64,000 bases of DNA from Thermodesulfobacteriota bacterium. Its GTDB lineage: Bacteria; Desulfobacterota_D; UBA1144; Nemesobacterales; UBA2774. The first letter of the stretch is position 1; every line of letters begins with the position of its first letter. Positions 32,468 to 43,255 of this stretch are shown here, piece by piece. The position numbers and the translations under genes were made by a program. The DNA lies in contig DAOKYU010000008.1 in assembly GCA_035325995.1 (NCBI GenBank), positions 88,273-152,272 on the forward strand, read 5' to 3'. Below the pieces are notes generated by a model that was given only the letters and a program-made list of their open reading frames with translations, did no database searches and was not told the DNA's origin.

Positions 32468-34987
32468 GTGCCGCGTGAGCTCATTTCCGAAAAAGCGAGA
32501 AACGCCATAAGATCGGGCATAGAAGAGGCCTCGGGGAACGAGGTCTTTTTCGTCGGCCGTATAGAAAACGGCGGCTCGGTCGGGTGCGTCGAAATCATAG
32601 CGCGCGGGAACGAGTACTCCGTCCCCGCAGTGCTCGATTCCGCCGGCCCCGGCGACGTCGTCATACACAACCACCCCTCCGGCAACCTCACTCCCTCCGA
32701 CCAGGACGTAAAGCTCGCCTCCGTCTTCGGCAACGACGGCGTCGGGTTCTACATCGTCAACAACGCGGCGACCCACGTCTACGTCGTCGTCGAGCCCTGC
32801 TTCGAAAAGGAGATAGAGCCCCTCGACATAGAGGACGTAACGGGCTCCCTTCTCCCCGGCGGCAGCGTCGCCGAGGTCATGGGCGAGAGGTACGAGCTCC
32901 GGGACGAGCAGCTCCGCATGGTCGAGGCCGTCGCCCGCGCGTTCAACGACGACGCGCTATCCCTCATAGAAGCCGGAACCGGCACGGGGAAAACACTTTC
33001 CTACCTCATCCCGTCGGCCCTTTGGGCCATGCGGAACGGCGAAAGGGTGGTCATATCCACGAACACGATAAACCTCCAGGAGCAGCTCATAGACAAGGAC
33101 ATCCCCCTCGTCCACAAGGCCTTCGGCGAGGCGTTTAACTACTCCCTCGTAAAGGGTATGGGGAACTACCTCTGCCTCCTCCGCGCCGAAACGGTCCAGG
33201 AAGGGCTCTTCGAGATGGCCGACGAGGACGAGGCTGGCGCCCTAACGAGCATACTCGAATGGGCCCGCGTCACGGACGACGGCTCCCTTTCCGACCTCAG
33301 CTTCACGCCCCCCGACGAGGTCTGGGACAAGGTCTCCGCCGAGAGCGACAGCTGCCTCAGGGTAAGGTGTCCGTACTATTCCCGCTGCTTCTTCTACAAG
33401 TCCCGCCGCGAAATCGCCGCCTCTCAGCTCCTCGTCGTGAACCACCACCTCCTCTTCTCCGACCTCGCCATAAAGAGCGCCTCCGAAAAGAGCGACGCCG
33501 GAATACTCCCTCCCTATAAACGCGTCATATTCGACGAGGGGCACCACATAGCCGACGCCGCCACGTCCCACTTCGGCATGCGGGCGACCAGGTTCGGGAT
33601 CATAAGGGTCCTAAGGCGTCTCAGGAGAAAAACGAAATCGGGCGAATCGAAGGGGCTCATATCCTACGCCGCCGTCCTCGCCTCGCAGCTCACCGAGAAC
33701 ATCCGGAAGGGCTCGATAGGCGACGCGCTGAAGAGGGTCGAAAAGAACCTCTCCCCGCGCGTAGACGACGCCGAGGAAAACGTCCGCGACTCCTTCGACG
33801 CCCTCTTTCACTTCACGCTCGCGCTCACCAAAGAACGCGACCCGGCGGCCGAGGAAGTCAGCCTGCGCGTAACCGGGGACACTTTTTCGCGCGAGGGATG
33901 GAAGGAAGTAGACGGCAGGTTCTCCATGCTCAGGATAAGGCTGAAGGAGCTCGCCGACGAGATAAAATATTTCACCGATTTTCTACTGGATTACGAGTCC
34001 GACGCCGACGTCGCAAAGCTCCTGGTCGAGTTCAGGGGCGTCGGGAACAAGCTCGACTACTACGCCGACGTCGTCGAAACCTTCCTCTCGCAGGAAGACG
34101 ACGGCAACGTGAGATGGGCCGAAGGAAGGGAGGGCAGGGGGACCATAATCTCCGGCCTCGGCCTCTCCCCGCTCGACATCTCCCAGCCGCTTAAAGAACG
34201 GCTCTACACCAAGTGCGGCACGGTCGTAATGACGTCGGCCACGATGGCCGTCAAGAAGAGCTTTCATTTCATAAAGTCCGGCCTCGGCCTCGAGGACGAC
34301 GACAGGGTGTCCGAAAGAATCCTCTACTCGCCGTTTAATTACCGCGAGCAGCTCCTCCTCGCCGTCCCCCACGACCTCCCCGAGCCCGGGACGAGGGAAT
34401 ACCCCGAGGCCATCTGTCCGGTGATACTCGGGGCGGTGAAGGCGGCCGGCGGGAACGCGCTCATACTCTTCACGTCCTACAGCCTCCTCGACAGTGTTTA
34501 CAGAAAGATCTCGGGCGAGCTCGAGCTCTCCGGCATCCCCGCCCTGAAGCAGGGTGCGCTCCCGCGGGGACGTCTCCTCGAAAGGTTCAGGCGCGAGGCA
34601 GGGTCCGTCCTCTTCGCCACCGACAGCTTCTGGGAGGGCGTCGACGTCCCGGGCGAAGCGCTCAGCCTCGTTATTATATCGAGGCTCCCGTTCAGGGTGC
34701 CGACCGAGCCGATAGTCGAGGCCCGGGTCGAGCACATGGAGCAGCAGGGCATAAACTCGTTTACGGAATACAGCGTCCCGGTGGCGGTCCTGAAGTTCAA
34801 GCAGGGATTCGGCAGGCTCATTAGAACGAAAACGGACAGGGGCGCCGTACTCGTTCTCGACAGGAGGATTATAAGTAAATTCTACGGCAGGTATTTCCTG
34901 GATTCCCTTCCCCCGAGCGGGCGCATAACCGCGGGGTCGAAGGACATAATCTCGAGTCTCAGCGAGTTTTTTGCAGAAAAATACTGA
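32468..34987 (+). CDS. dinG: JAMM-domain / DinG-like ATP-dependent helicase fusion
   Basis: The 839-residue protein starts at GTG; no other start lies before the N-terminal domain. Residues 1-115 hold a RadC/JAB-type JAMM site: Glu25, His67-x-His69 (HNHPSG) and Asp80. Residues about 140-839 are an XPD/DinG superfamily 2 helicase with Walker A EAGTGTGKT (about 168-176), iron-sulfur Cys (NYLC, then C-x5-C-x5-C in SCLRVRCPYYSRC), DEGHH and a C-terminal QGFGRLIR motif VI. DinG unwinds R-loops and replication barriers 5' to 3'. The attached metalloprotease/nuclease-like JAMM module is uncommon; E. coli DinG lacks it. Confidence 0.9.
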   Translation: MPRELISEKARNAIRSGIEEASGNEVFFVGRIENGGSVGCVEIIARGNEYSVPAVLDSAGPGDVVIHNHPSGNLTPSDQDVKLASVFGNDGVGFYIVNNAATHVYVVVEPCFEKEIEPLDIEDVTGSLLPGGSVAEVMGERYELRDEQLRMVEAVARAFNDDALSLIEAGTGTGKTLSYLIPSALWAMRNGERVVISTNTINLQEQLIDKDIPLVHKAFGEAFNYSLVKGMGNYLCLLRAETVQEGLFEMADEDEAGALTSILEWARVTDDGSLSDLSFTPPDEVWDKVSAESDSCLRVRCPYYSRCFFYKSRREIAASQLLVVNHHLLFSDLAIKSASEKSDAGILPPYKRVIFDEGHHIADAATSHFGMRATRFGIIRVLRRLRRKTKSGESKGLISYAAVLASQLTENIRKGSIGDALKRVEKNLSPRVDDAEENVRDSFDALFHFTLALTKERDPAAEEVSLRVTGDTFSREGWKEVDGRFSMLRIRLKELADEIKYFTDFLLDYESDADVAKLLVEFRGVGNKLDYYADVVETFLSQEDDGNVRWAEGREGRGTIISGLGLSPLDISQPLKERLYTKCGTVVMTSATMAVKKSFHFIKSGLGLEDDDRVSERILYSPFNYREQLLLAVPHDLPEPGTREYPEAICPVILGAVKAAGGNALILFTSYSLLDSVYRKISGELELSGIPALKQGALPRGRLLERFRREAGSVLFATDSFWEGVDVPGEALSLVIISRLPFRVPTEPIVEARVEHMEQQGINSFTEYSVPVAVLKFKQGFGRLIRTKTDRGAVLVLDRRIISKFYGRYFLDSLPPSGRITAGSKDIISSLSEFFAEKY

Positions 34988-35038
34988 GTCAGCCGCACAA
35001 AACCCCCGAAACTTAAGTCTTTCAGATATTCAGCTTTA

Positions 35039-35185
35039 TCAAATCATATTCATCGTCGAGGCGTTGTTTTCCGGGTCGACCGATCCCGAACAGTGCATAA
35101 CCCCCGGGGTTATAAGCACTACCGCAAGACTTATGAATATCAGGGATACTTTAATTCTTCTCGATAATTTTTGTATCAGCTTCAA
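35039..35185 (-). CDS. very small lipoprotein (48 residues)
   Basis: AAGGAGGA (the complement of 35194-35201) lies eight bases before a TTG start. The peptide opens with MKLIQKLSRR, continues with a hydrophobic core and has a lipobox-like VMHC with Cys at residue 32. Only about 16 mature residues follow. It lies 38 bases after another tiny lipoprotein gene that also begins MKLI. The pair resembles entericidin-type small lipoprotein pairs in size and layout, with no sequence evidence for that function. Confidence 0.5.
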   Translation of the reverse strand: MKLIQKLSRRIKVSLIFISLAVVLITPGVMHCSGSVDPENNASTMNMI

Positions 35186-35223
35186 TGTCTGACTCCTCCT
35201 TGCAGTAACTTTGTAATATCGAA

Positions 35224-35391
35224 CTATTTGCTCACAGGTTGAACAGCTATTGTTTTAGTTGCGCCCTGAACGTTCGTTGCAGTATCTATTCCACCCTCAC
35301 ACTGACAACCGTATACGAATGACAGGCCCAGCACGCACAGGAGCGTCAGAAACAATCCTTTGTGCTTTTTATAGAATCGGATCAGCTTCAT
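35224..35391 (-). CDS. small lipoprotein (55 residues)
   Basis: The ATG at 35391 is preceded by GGAGAAAAGGAT; a longer frame from 35427 lacks a site. The product starts MKLIRFYKKHKG, has a hydrophobic core and the lipobox VYGC (Cys near residue 29), then a short mature region with CEGGIDTATNVQG. No family is recognised. It is first of a tandem pair of tiny lipoprotein genes. Confidence 0.6.
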   Translation of the reverse strand: MKLIRFYKKHKGLFLTLLCVLGLSFVYGCQCEGGIDTATNVQGATKTIAVQPVSK

Positions 35392-35509
35392 ATCCTTTTC
35401 TCCTTGTATGAGAATTGATATAACCAAAGCAAATGATTATAAAATCCAGAATAACATATAAAACTTCCAGAGCAACAAGTTTAATTAATCGTCCAATTTT
35501 ATAACTGGC

Positions 35510-36283
35510 TCACGACTGTAGTGACTTTACTATCTTCCTCACTAAAAACCTCGGCATGAATCTAAGGAGCACGGGTATCAGCTTCTGCTTTATCCCGGGG
35601 AGGACGATAACCTTCCCCCGCCTGAACCCTTCGTACCCCTCCCTGACGACAGGCCCCACGTCCATGAGGCTCATCTTGAAAAGGAGCGAATCGTCGAGCT
35701 CCGACTTCTCCCCGAACTCCGTCCTCACGGGCCCCGGCGCGAGGCACGATATCTTTATGCCGGGGTTCTTCACCTCCTCGGAAAGCGCCTCCGTGAACGA
35801 CAGGACGTACGCCTTCGTCGCGTAATACACGGCCAGGTTCGGCCCCGGCTGAAACCCCGCGAGCGAGCCCACGTTCAGGATACCGCCGCGCCCCCTCTCT
35901 ATGATCCCCGGGAGGAAGAGCCTCGTCAGGTGCGTAAGCGCTGCGACGTTCACCTGCACCATGTCCACCTGCATGTCCGGGTCGAGGTTCGCGAAAGGCC
36001 CCCTCGCTCCGAACCCGGCGTTGTTCACGACGACGTCCACGTCTATACCTTCTCTTTTCAGGTGCTCGTATATTTCTTTGGGAGCCGCGGGGTCCGACAG
36101 GTCCTTCGGGAGCACGAAAACGTCCACACCGAACTCGTCCTTGAGCTCGCCTGCGAGGGCCCTGAGCCTCTCCTCTCTTCTTGCCACAAGAACCAGGTCG
36201 GAGCCGTCCGCTGCGAAGAGCTTCGCCAGCTCCCATCCTATCCCCGACGACGCCCCCGTTATGAGTGCCCTTTCGGCTGCCAT
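35510..36283 (-). CDS. short-chain dehydrogenase/reductase
   Basis: The 257-residue protein is a classical SDR: TGASSGIG cofactor motif, NNAG, catalytic Ser in NVGSLAG and YATKA (Y-x3-K), followed by CLAPGPVRTEF. The Arg pair after the first strand (VARREERL) suggests NADP preference. This DltE/YqjQ-like group acts on varied carbonyls; the substrate is unknown. It is 85 bases from the mtgA stop and oriented the same way. Confidence 0.88.
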   Translation of the reverse strand: MAAERALITGASSGIGWELAKLFAADGSDLVLVARREERLRALAGELKDEFGVDVFVLPKDLSDPAAPKEIYEHLKREGIDVDVVVNNAGFGARGPFANLDPDMQVDMVQVNVAALTHLTRLFLPGIIERGRGGILNVGSLAGFQPGPNLAVYYATKAYVLSFTEALSEEVKNPGIKISCLAPGPVRTEFGEKSELDDSLLFKMSLMDVGPVVREGYEGFRRGKVIVLPGIKQKLIPVLLRFMPRFLVRKIVKSLQS

Positions 36284-36368
36284 ATCCTTGTATCCTCCTC
36301 TGTTCAGGCTGTTTCTAATGTTTACACCGCCGGGTTCTTATGTCAACGAAAGGCCGTCCGCGTTCCGC

Positions 36369-37058
36369 TCACTCCAGCTTCTTAAGATACGCCGTCCCCC
36401 CGAGGTTACCCATCTGCCCCATTATCCACGCCTGCCGCTCCCTGACGTAACCGGACGGCCTCCCCGGCGACATCCTCTCCGGGTTCGGCAGAACGGCCGC
36501 TATGAGTGCTGCCTCGGCCGCTGTAAGTCTCTTCGCCGGCTTCCCGAAATACACCTCCGCCGCGCTCGAAGCCCCGTATATCCCCGGCCCCGTCTCCATG
36601 ACGTTCAGATAAACCTCCAGTATCCTCTTCTTCCCCCAGAGCGTCTCGATTAAAAACGTAAAATACGTCTCCGCCCCCTTCCTCGTCCACGTCCGCGACG
36701 GCCACAGGAACACGTTCTTCGCCGTCTGCTGGCTTATAGTGCTCGCTCCCCTTAGCCTTTTGCCCCTGTTCTTATCCTCGATGGCGTCTATTATCGAATC
36801 CACGTCGAACCCGCCATGTACGGGATACGTCTGGTCCTCGGCCGCGATAACGGCGAGCTTCATGTTCCCCGAAATCTCTCCGTAATCCTTCCACTCCTTC
36901 TTTATAGGTTTCCCCTCCCCGAAGTACTTCATAACCATGAGCGGCGTCACGGGCGGGTTCACGAACCTGTAGAGGAAAACCCACCCCACGGTGGCCAGAA
37001 GCACGAACAGGACGGCCTTAAAGACGAATTTCGCGGCTTTCCACGCAAATCTTTTCAT
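36369..37058 (-). CDS. mtgA: monofunctional peptidoglycan glycosyltransferase
   Basis: The 229-residue protein has one N-terminal membrane helix (about 12-32) and a GT51 domain with all signature motifs: catalytic Glu in AAEDQTYPVHGGFD, RGASTISQQTAKNVFLW, RKGAETYFTFLIE and KRILEVYLNVMETGPGIYG. It polymerises lipid II glycan chains on the periplasmic face of the inner membrane. Length and domain order match MtgA, without a transpeptidase domain. Confidence 0.95.
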   Translation of the reverse strand: MKRFAWKAAKFVFKAVLFVLLATVGWVFLYRFVNPPVTPLMVMKYFGEGKPIKKEWKDYGEISGNMKLAVIAAEDQTYPVHGGFDVDSIIDAIEDKNRGKRLRGASTISQQTAKNVFLWPSRTWTRKGAETYFTFLIETLWGKKRILEVYLNVMETGPGIYGASSAAEVYFGKPAKRLTAAEAALIAAVLPNPERMSPGRPSGYVRERQAWIMGQMGNLGGTAYLKKLE

Positions 37059-37226
37059 CGCTCTCCCTAACTATACTATCCATTAATCAGAATAAGTTAT
37101 ACCCGTATCCGCACATTTTCCGCCTCCCCCTCCCCCTCGCGAAGGCCTTCGTAAATTGACTCTTGCCCCTCCCTCATATAACCTTATTAGCCAATATTTA
37201 TAGATATTTAGGAGGCTTTAAGCTAA

Positions 37227-39692
<2,466 letters not shown>

Positions 39693-39701
39693 CTTCCCGA
39701 G

Positions 39702-40196
39702 ATGATACGTAAAGTAGAAAACATATTCCTCGACTTCCCGGGCTACGGCTGCTTCGCGTGCGACCCGAATAACAGCCACGGCCTCCGGCTCGAATTCTTC
39801 GCCGACGACGAGAAGGGCGTGGTCTTCACGAAGATCACCCCCGACGGGCACCTTCAAGGCTTCCCCGGCATTCTCCACGGCGGCATACAATGCGCCCTCG
39901 TCGACGAGGTGGCATTCTGGACGATGTTCGACAGGCACAAAAAGATAGCCCTCACGACCAACATAAATATGGAGTTTATGAGCCCGGTCGGTCTTTCCGG
40001 CGAGCTCACGGTTTCCGGCAAAATAGTTCGCGAGGAGGGGCGCAAGATAGGCGTCGACGTCAGTATCGTCTCCCCCTCGGGCAAGGTTTGCACGAAGAGC
40101 AGCGTAGATTATATTATCCCGAAGAAGGAAGTGACGATGAGGATCATGGGGAAGGAAAGGTTCACTCCCAAATTCACGCAATACCTGGAAGACTGA
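39702..40196 (+). CDS. PaaI-type hotdog thioesterase
   Basis: The 164-residue protein begins with GCFACDPNNSHGLRLEF, the N-terminal C-x2-C...GL motif of a PaaI/4HBT subgroup. It has the hotdog helix sequence GILHGGIQCALVDEVAFW, where the HGG-x-x-x-x-x-DE motif holds the catalytic Asp or Glu. It should hydrolyse an acyl-CoA thioester. It sits between gyrA and a GST gene whose ATG follows one base after its stop codon, so the three are probably transcribed together. Confidence 0.88.
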   Translation: MIRKVENIFLDFPGYGCFACDPNNSHGLRLEFFADDEKGVVFTKITPDGHLQGFPGILHGGIQCALVDEVAFWTMFDRHKKIALTTNINMEFMSPVGLSGELTVSGKIVREEGRKIGVDVSIVSPSGKVCTKSSVDYIIPKKEVTMRIMGKERFTPKFTQYLED

Positions 40197-40197
40197 T

Positions 40198-40803
40198 ATG
40201 CTAAAGCTATACGACCATCCGCTGTCCGGAAACTGCTACAAGGTAAGGCTTGCGCTCAATCAGCTCGGAGTCGAGTACGAAAAGGTATACCTCGACATTT
40301 TCAAGGGCGAGCAGCACTCGGGGGACTACCGGGCCGTAAACCCCAACAGGAAGATACCGGTGCTTATAGACGGCGATTTCAATATGTGGGAATCGAACGC
40401 CATACTGCTCTACCTCGGGAAGAAATACTCCCCGAACCCCCTCTATCCCGAAGACCTCTCCGCGTTCGGCAAAATGGCGCAGTGGCTTTTCTTCGGCAAA
40501 ACTTCCATAGACCCGAACCTCGCCGTTGCAAGGTTCATGACGAAATTCCTGCCGCCCGAATCCGTCGACGAGAAAAGACTCGACGAAATAAGAGCCCAGG
40601 GGAACGCCGTCCTTCAGGTGCTCGACAGCCACCTCGAACACTACGATTTCCTCGCCGGTGATTATTCCATGGCCGACATCGCATGCTTCCCCTACGTCGA
40701 TCTGGCCCCGGAAGGCGGAATAGACCTCTCGCCTTATTCCAGCGTCATTCTCTGGTGCGACAGGATAAAATCCCGTCCGGGTTTTATAAAGATGGAAGAC
40801 TGA
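40198..40803 (+). CDS. glutathione S-transferase-family protein
   Basis: The 201-residue protein has a thioredoxin-like N-terminal domain (LYDHPLSGNCYKVRLALNQL, with Ser9 and Cys12 at the usual activating positions; NPNRKIPVL with cis-Pro; WESNAILLYL with the ESxAI glutathione-binding motif) and an all-helical C-terminal domain with YSMADIACFP. It acts in conjugation or reductive detoxification. It follows the thioesterase gene almost directly. Confidence 0.9.
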   Translation: MLKLYDHPLSGNCYKVRLALNQLGVEYEKVYLDIFKGEQHSGDYRAVNPNRKIPVLIDGDFNMWESNAILLYLGKKYSPNPLYPEDLSAFGKMAQWLFFGKTSIDPNLAVARFMTKFLPPESVDEKRLDEIRAQGNAVLQVLDSHLEHYDFLAGDYSMADIACFPYVDLAPEGGIDLSPYSSVILWCDRIKSRPGFIKMED

Positions 40804-40823
40804 GTCACGGAAGGTTGATTTTG

Positions 40824-40897
40824 AGCGGGAAACGGGATTCGAACCCGCGACCTTCTCCTTGGCAAGGAGACGCTCTAGCCAGCTGAGCTATTCCCGC
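40824..40897 (-). tRNA. tRNA-Gly (GCC)
   Basis: Minus-strand cloverleaf: acceptor GCGGGAA/TTCCCGC, D arm TAGCTCAGCTGGC, anticodon stem CTCCT/AGGAG with loop TGCCA core (anticodon GCC) and T arm GGTTCGAATCC. CCA is not encoded; CAA follows the discriminator T. Confidence 0.97.
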
Positions 40898-40993
40898 TGA
40901 ACGGATGATTAAGATAGCCAGATAAGGACCCGTTGTCAAGCGCGCTCATGAAGTAATCTCTACACGCAAACGAACGTATGTAGGCGAAACGAC

Positions 40994-42133
40994 ATGGATA
41001 ATACGAGCAGAAAAGCGATTATATCGCGCACGAAAAGGGCGATCATCAAGATAGGCAGCAGCGTCCTCACGGACGACGGGGGCATCCTCGACGAGTCCGC
41101 GTTCGACCGCCTCGCGAAGGCCATCTCGGCCGTAAAGAGCCAGAAGCGCGACGTCGCCGTCGTCTCCTCCGGGGCGATAGCCTCGGGGATGAAAAAGCTC
41201 GGCCTCACACGAAAGCCCACCGAGGTCTCCATGAAGCAGGCCATAGCCGCATGCGGCCAGAGCACCCTCATACGGAATTACGAAAGGGCCTTTTCGTCAT
41301 ACGGCGAAAAGGTGGCCCAGATACTCCTCACTCACGACGGCCTCACCGACAGAAAACGCTTTCTCAACGCGAGGAAAACCCTCATCACGCTCTTCGATAT
41401 GAACATAATCCCCATCATAAACGAAAACGACACGGTGGCGGTCGAGGAGATTATGCTCGGCGACAACGACAACCTGGCGGCCCACGTAACGTCCCTCGTC
41501 GAGGCCGACCTCCTCGTGCTCCTCACGGACATAGGCGGGCTCTACGACAAAGACCCTCGCCGCAGCCGCGACGCCGAGCTCATAACCCTCATCGACCGCA
41601 TAGATAAAAACGTCGAGTCGGTCGCCGGCGACACGTCCGGGCGCACGACGACGGGCGGCATGAAGACGAAAATACAGGCCGCGCGGACTGCGGCGGCGTT
41701 CGGCGTGCCGACGATAATCGCGAACGGCAGGGAAAAATCCACGCTCGAAGACATATTCGCCGGGAAGGAGGTCGGGACGCTCTTCCTCCCTTCCGGGGCG
41801 AGCCTCAGCCGGAGGAAACACTGGATAGCCTTCACCCGAAAATCCGCGGGCCAGATAATAATTGACGACGGGGCGAGGAATGCGATATCCTCTAAAGGGA
41901 AGAGCCTTCTCCCCTCGGGGATAAAAGGCGTCCGGGGAAAGTTCGGCGTCGGCGAATCGGTGACGTGCGTCGACGAATCCGGTGCCGAAGTGGCGCGCGG
42001 GCTCACCTCCTACAGCTCCGAGGAAATAAAGCTCATAATGGGCAGGAGCACACGCGACATCGAAGCCGTTCTCGGCTACAAATACAGCGACGAGGTCATC
42101 CACAGGGACGACCTCGCCATAATCGTCAATTAG
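40994..42133 (+). CDS. proB: glutamate 5-kinase
   Basis: The 379-residue protein has the amino acid kinase fold: IIKIGSSVLTDDGG at the N-terminus, VVSSGAIASGMKKLG, NENDTVAVEE and LLTDIGGLYDKDP. The C-terminal PUA domain (about 285-370) contains GVGESVTCVDESG. ProB phosphorylates glutamate for proline synthesis and is usually feedback-inhibited by proline. proA is not adjacent. The GST and tRNA-Gly precede it, and mltG follows by 20 bases. Confidence 0.95.
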   Translation: MDNTSRKAIISRTKRAIIKIGSSVLTDDGGILDESAFDRLAKAISAVKSQKRDVAVVSSGAIASGMKKLGLTRKPTEVSMKQAIAACGQSTLIRNYERAFSSYGEKVAQILLTHDGLTDRKRFLNARKTLITLFDMNIIPIINENDTVAVEEIMLGDNDNLAAHVTSLVEADLLVLLTDIGGLYDKDPRRSRDAELITLIDRIDKNVESVAGDTSGRTTTGGMKTKIQAARTAAAFGVPTIIANGREKSTLEDIFAGKEVGTLFLPSGASLSRRKHWIAFTRKSAGQIIIDDGARNAISSKGKSLLPSGIKGVRGKFGVGESVTCVDESGAEVARGLTSYSSEEIKLIMGRSTRDIEAVLGYKYSDEVIHRDDLAIIVN

Positions 42134-42153
42134 ACTATAAAGCCGTTCCGGAT

Positions 42154-43161
42154 ATGCGCTCAGGTAAATTAAAGCTTCTTCTTATTCTCGTATTTGCTCT
42201 TTTTCTCCTTGCCGGGGCCTCCGCGCTGGGCCTCTACTACTACGTCAACGAAGTCCCCTCCGTAAAGACGGATACCGTCGTGGAGATACCGAAAGGGAAG
42301 GGCGTCCGCGGCATAGCCGTAATGCTCGAAGACGAAGGGGTAGTCGCGAGCGGCAGGCTCTTTCTCTACTATTCCGTCGTATCGGGCGTCCAGAACAGGC
42401 TCCAGGCGGGTGAGTACGAGTTCAAAAAAGGTTCTACCGTCTCGGACGTTCTGGCCAGGATCGTAAAAGGCGACGTCCTCCTTCACAGGGTCACCATTCC
42501 CGAGGGCCTCACTGTAAAGGAAACCGCCTTGCTCCTCGACAAAAAGGGCCTCTTTCCGAGCGCGGATTTTCTGGCGGCGGCTGCCGACCCGGGCCTCGTC
42601 GCGAGCCTCCCTGGCCCGCCGCTCACGGGGGCCGAAGGATACCTCTATCCCGAAACCTACACGTACAAAAAAGGGGTCACGCCCGAAGAATTCGTCAGGA
42701 TGATGACCGACAGGTTCAGGTCCGTCTATGCGTCGTTCGACGGAATGAAGAACCGGGTCAACCTCACGGACAACGAGATAATAATCCTGGCTTCGATGAT
42801 AGAAAAGGAGGCCGGTGACGTAAAGGAGCGCCCCCTCGTCTCGGCCGTCTTCCACAACAGGCTAAGGGCCGGTATGAGACTCGAAAGCGATCCCACGGTC
42901 ATCTACGGCATGGGCGACGATTTCGACGGCAATCTCGTGCGGAGCGACCTTCGCACGATGACACAGTACAACACCTACGTCATAAAGGGCCTTCCGCCCG
43001 GCCCCATAGCCAATCCCGGCAAGGGTTCGATCGAGGCGGCGCTCGATCCCGCGCCGGTCGATTACCTCTACTTCGTTTCGAGAGGCGACGGAACACACGT
43101 CTTTTCGACGAGCTACCGCGACCACGTAAACGCCGTCAACCGCTATCAGCGCCGGCGCTGA
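42154..43161 (+). CDS. mltG: endolytic murein transglycosylase MltG
   Basis: The ATG at 42154 gives 335 residues beginning with a basic stretch and one membrane helix (about 8-28), as expected for MltG. A LysM-like N-terminal subdomain (EIPKGKGVRGIAVMLEDEG) precedes the YceG domain with catalytic Glu in ILASMIEKEAG, LESDPTVIYG, and LPPGPIANPG. It cleaves nascent glycan strands at the inner membrane and is thought to set chain length. The longer frame upstream runs into proB and is not used. Confidence 0.95.
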   Translation: MRSGKLKLLLILVFALFLLAGASALGLYYYVNEVPSVKTDTVVEIPKGKGVRGIAVMLEDEGVVASGRLFLYYSVVSGVQNRLQAGEYEFKKGSTVSDVLARIVKGDVLLHRVTIPEGLTVKETALLLDKKGLFPSADFLAAAADPGLVASLPGPPLTGAEGYLYPETYTYKKGVTPEEFVRMMTDRFRSVYASFDGMKNRVNLTDNEIIILASMIEKEAGDVKERPLVSAVFHNRLRAGMRLESDPTVIYGMGDDFDGNLVRSDLRTMTQYNTYVIKGLPPGPIANPGKGSIEAALDPAPVDYLYFVSRGDGTHVFSTSYRDHVNAVNRYQRRR

Positions 43162-43255
43162 ACGTAACCCTCCCGCCTCGTTTTTCATTCCGGATTCGCC
43201 GCACCGATCCCGTGCGGCTTCGGCGCTTCGGCGCCCCACTGGTGTGAGGGCTCCC

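Noticed and set aside
34971..35192. Plus-strand 73-codon frame after the helicase
   Set aside because: It overlaps the helicase end and has no SD; the minus strand carries a better small lipoprotein gene.
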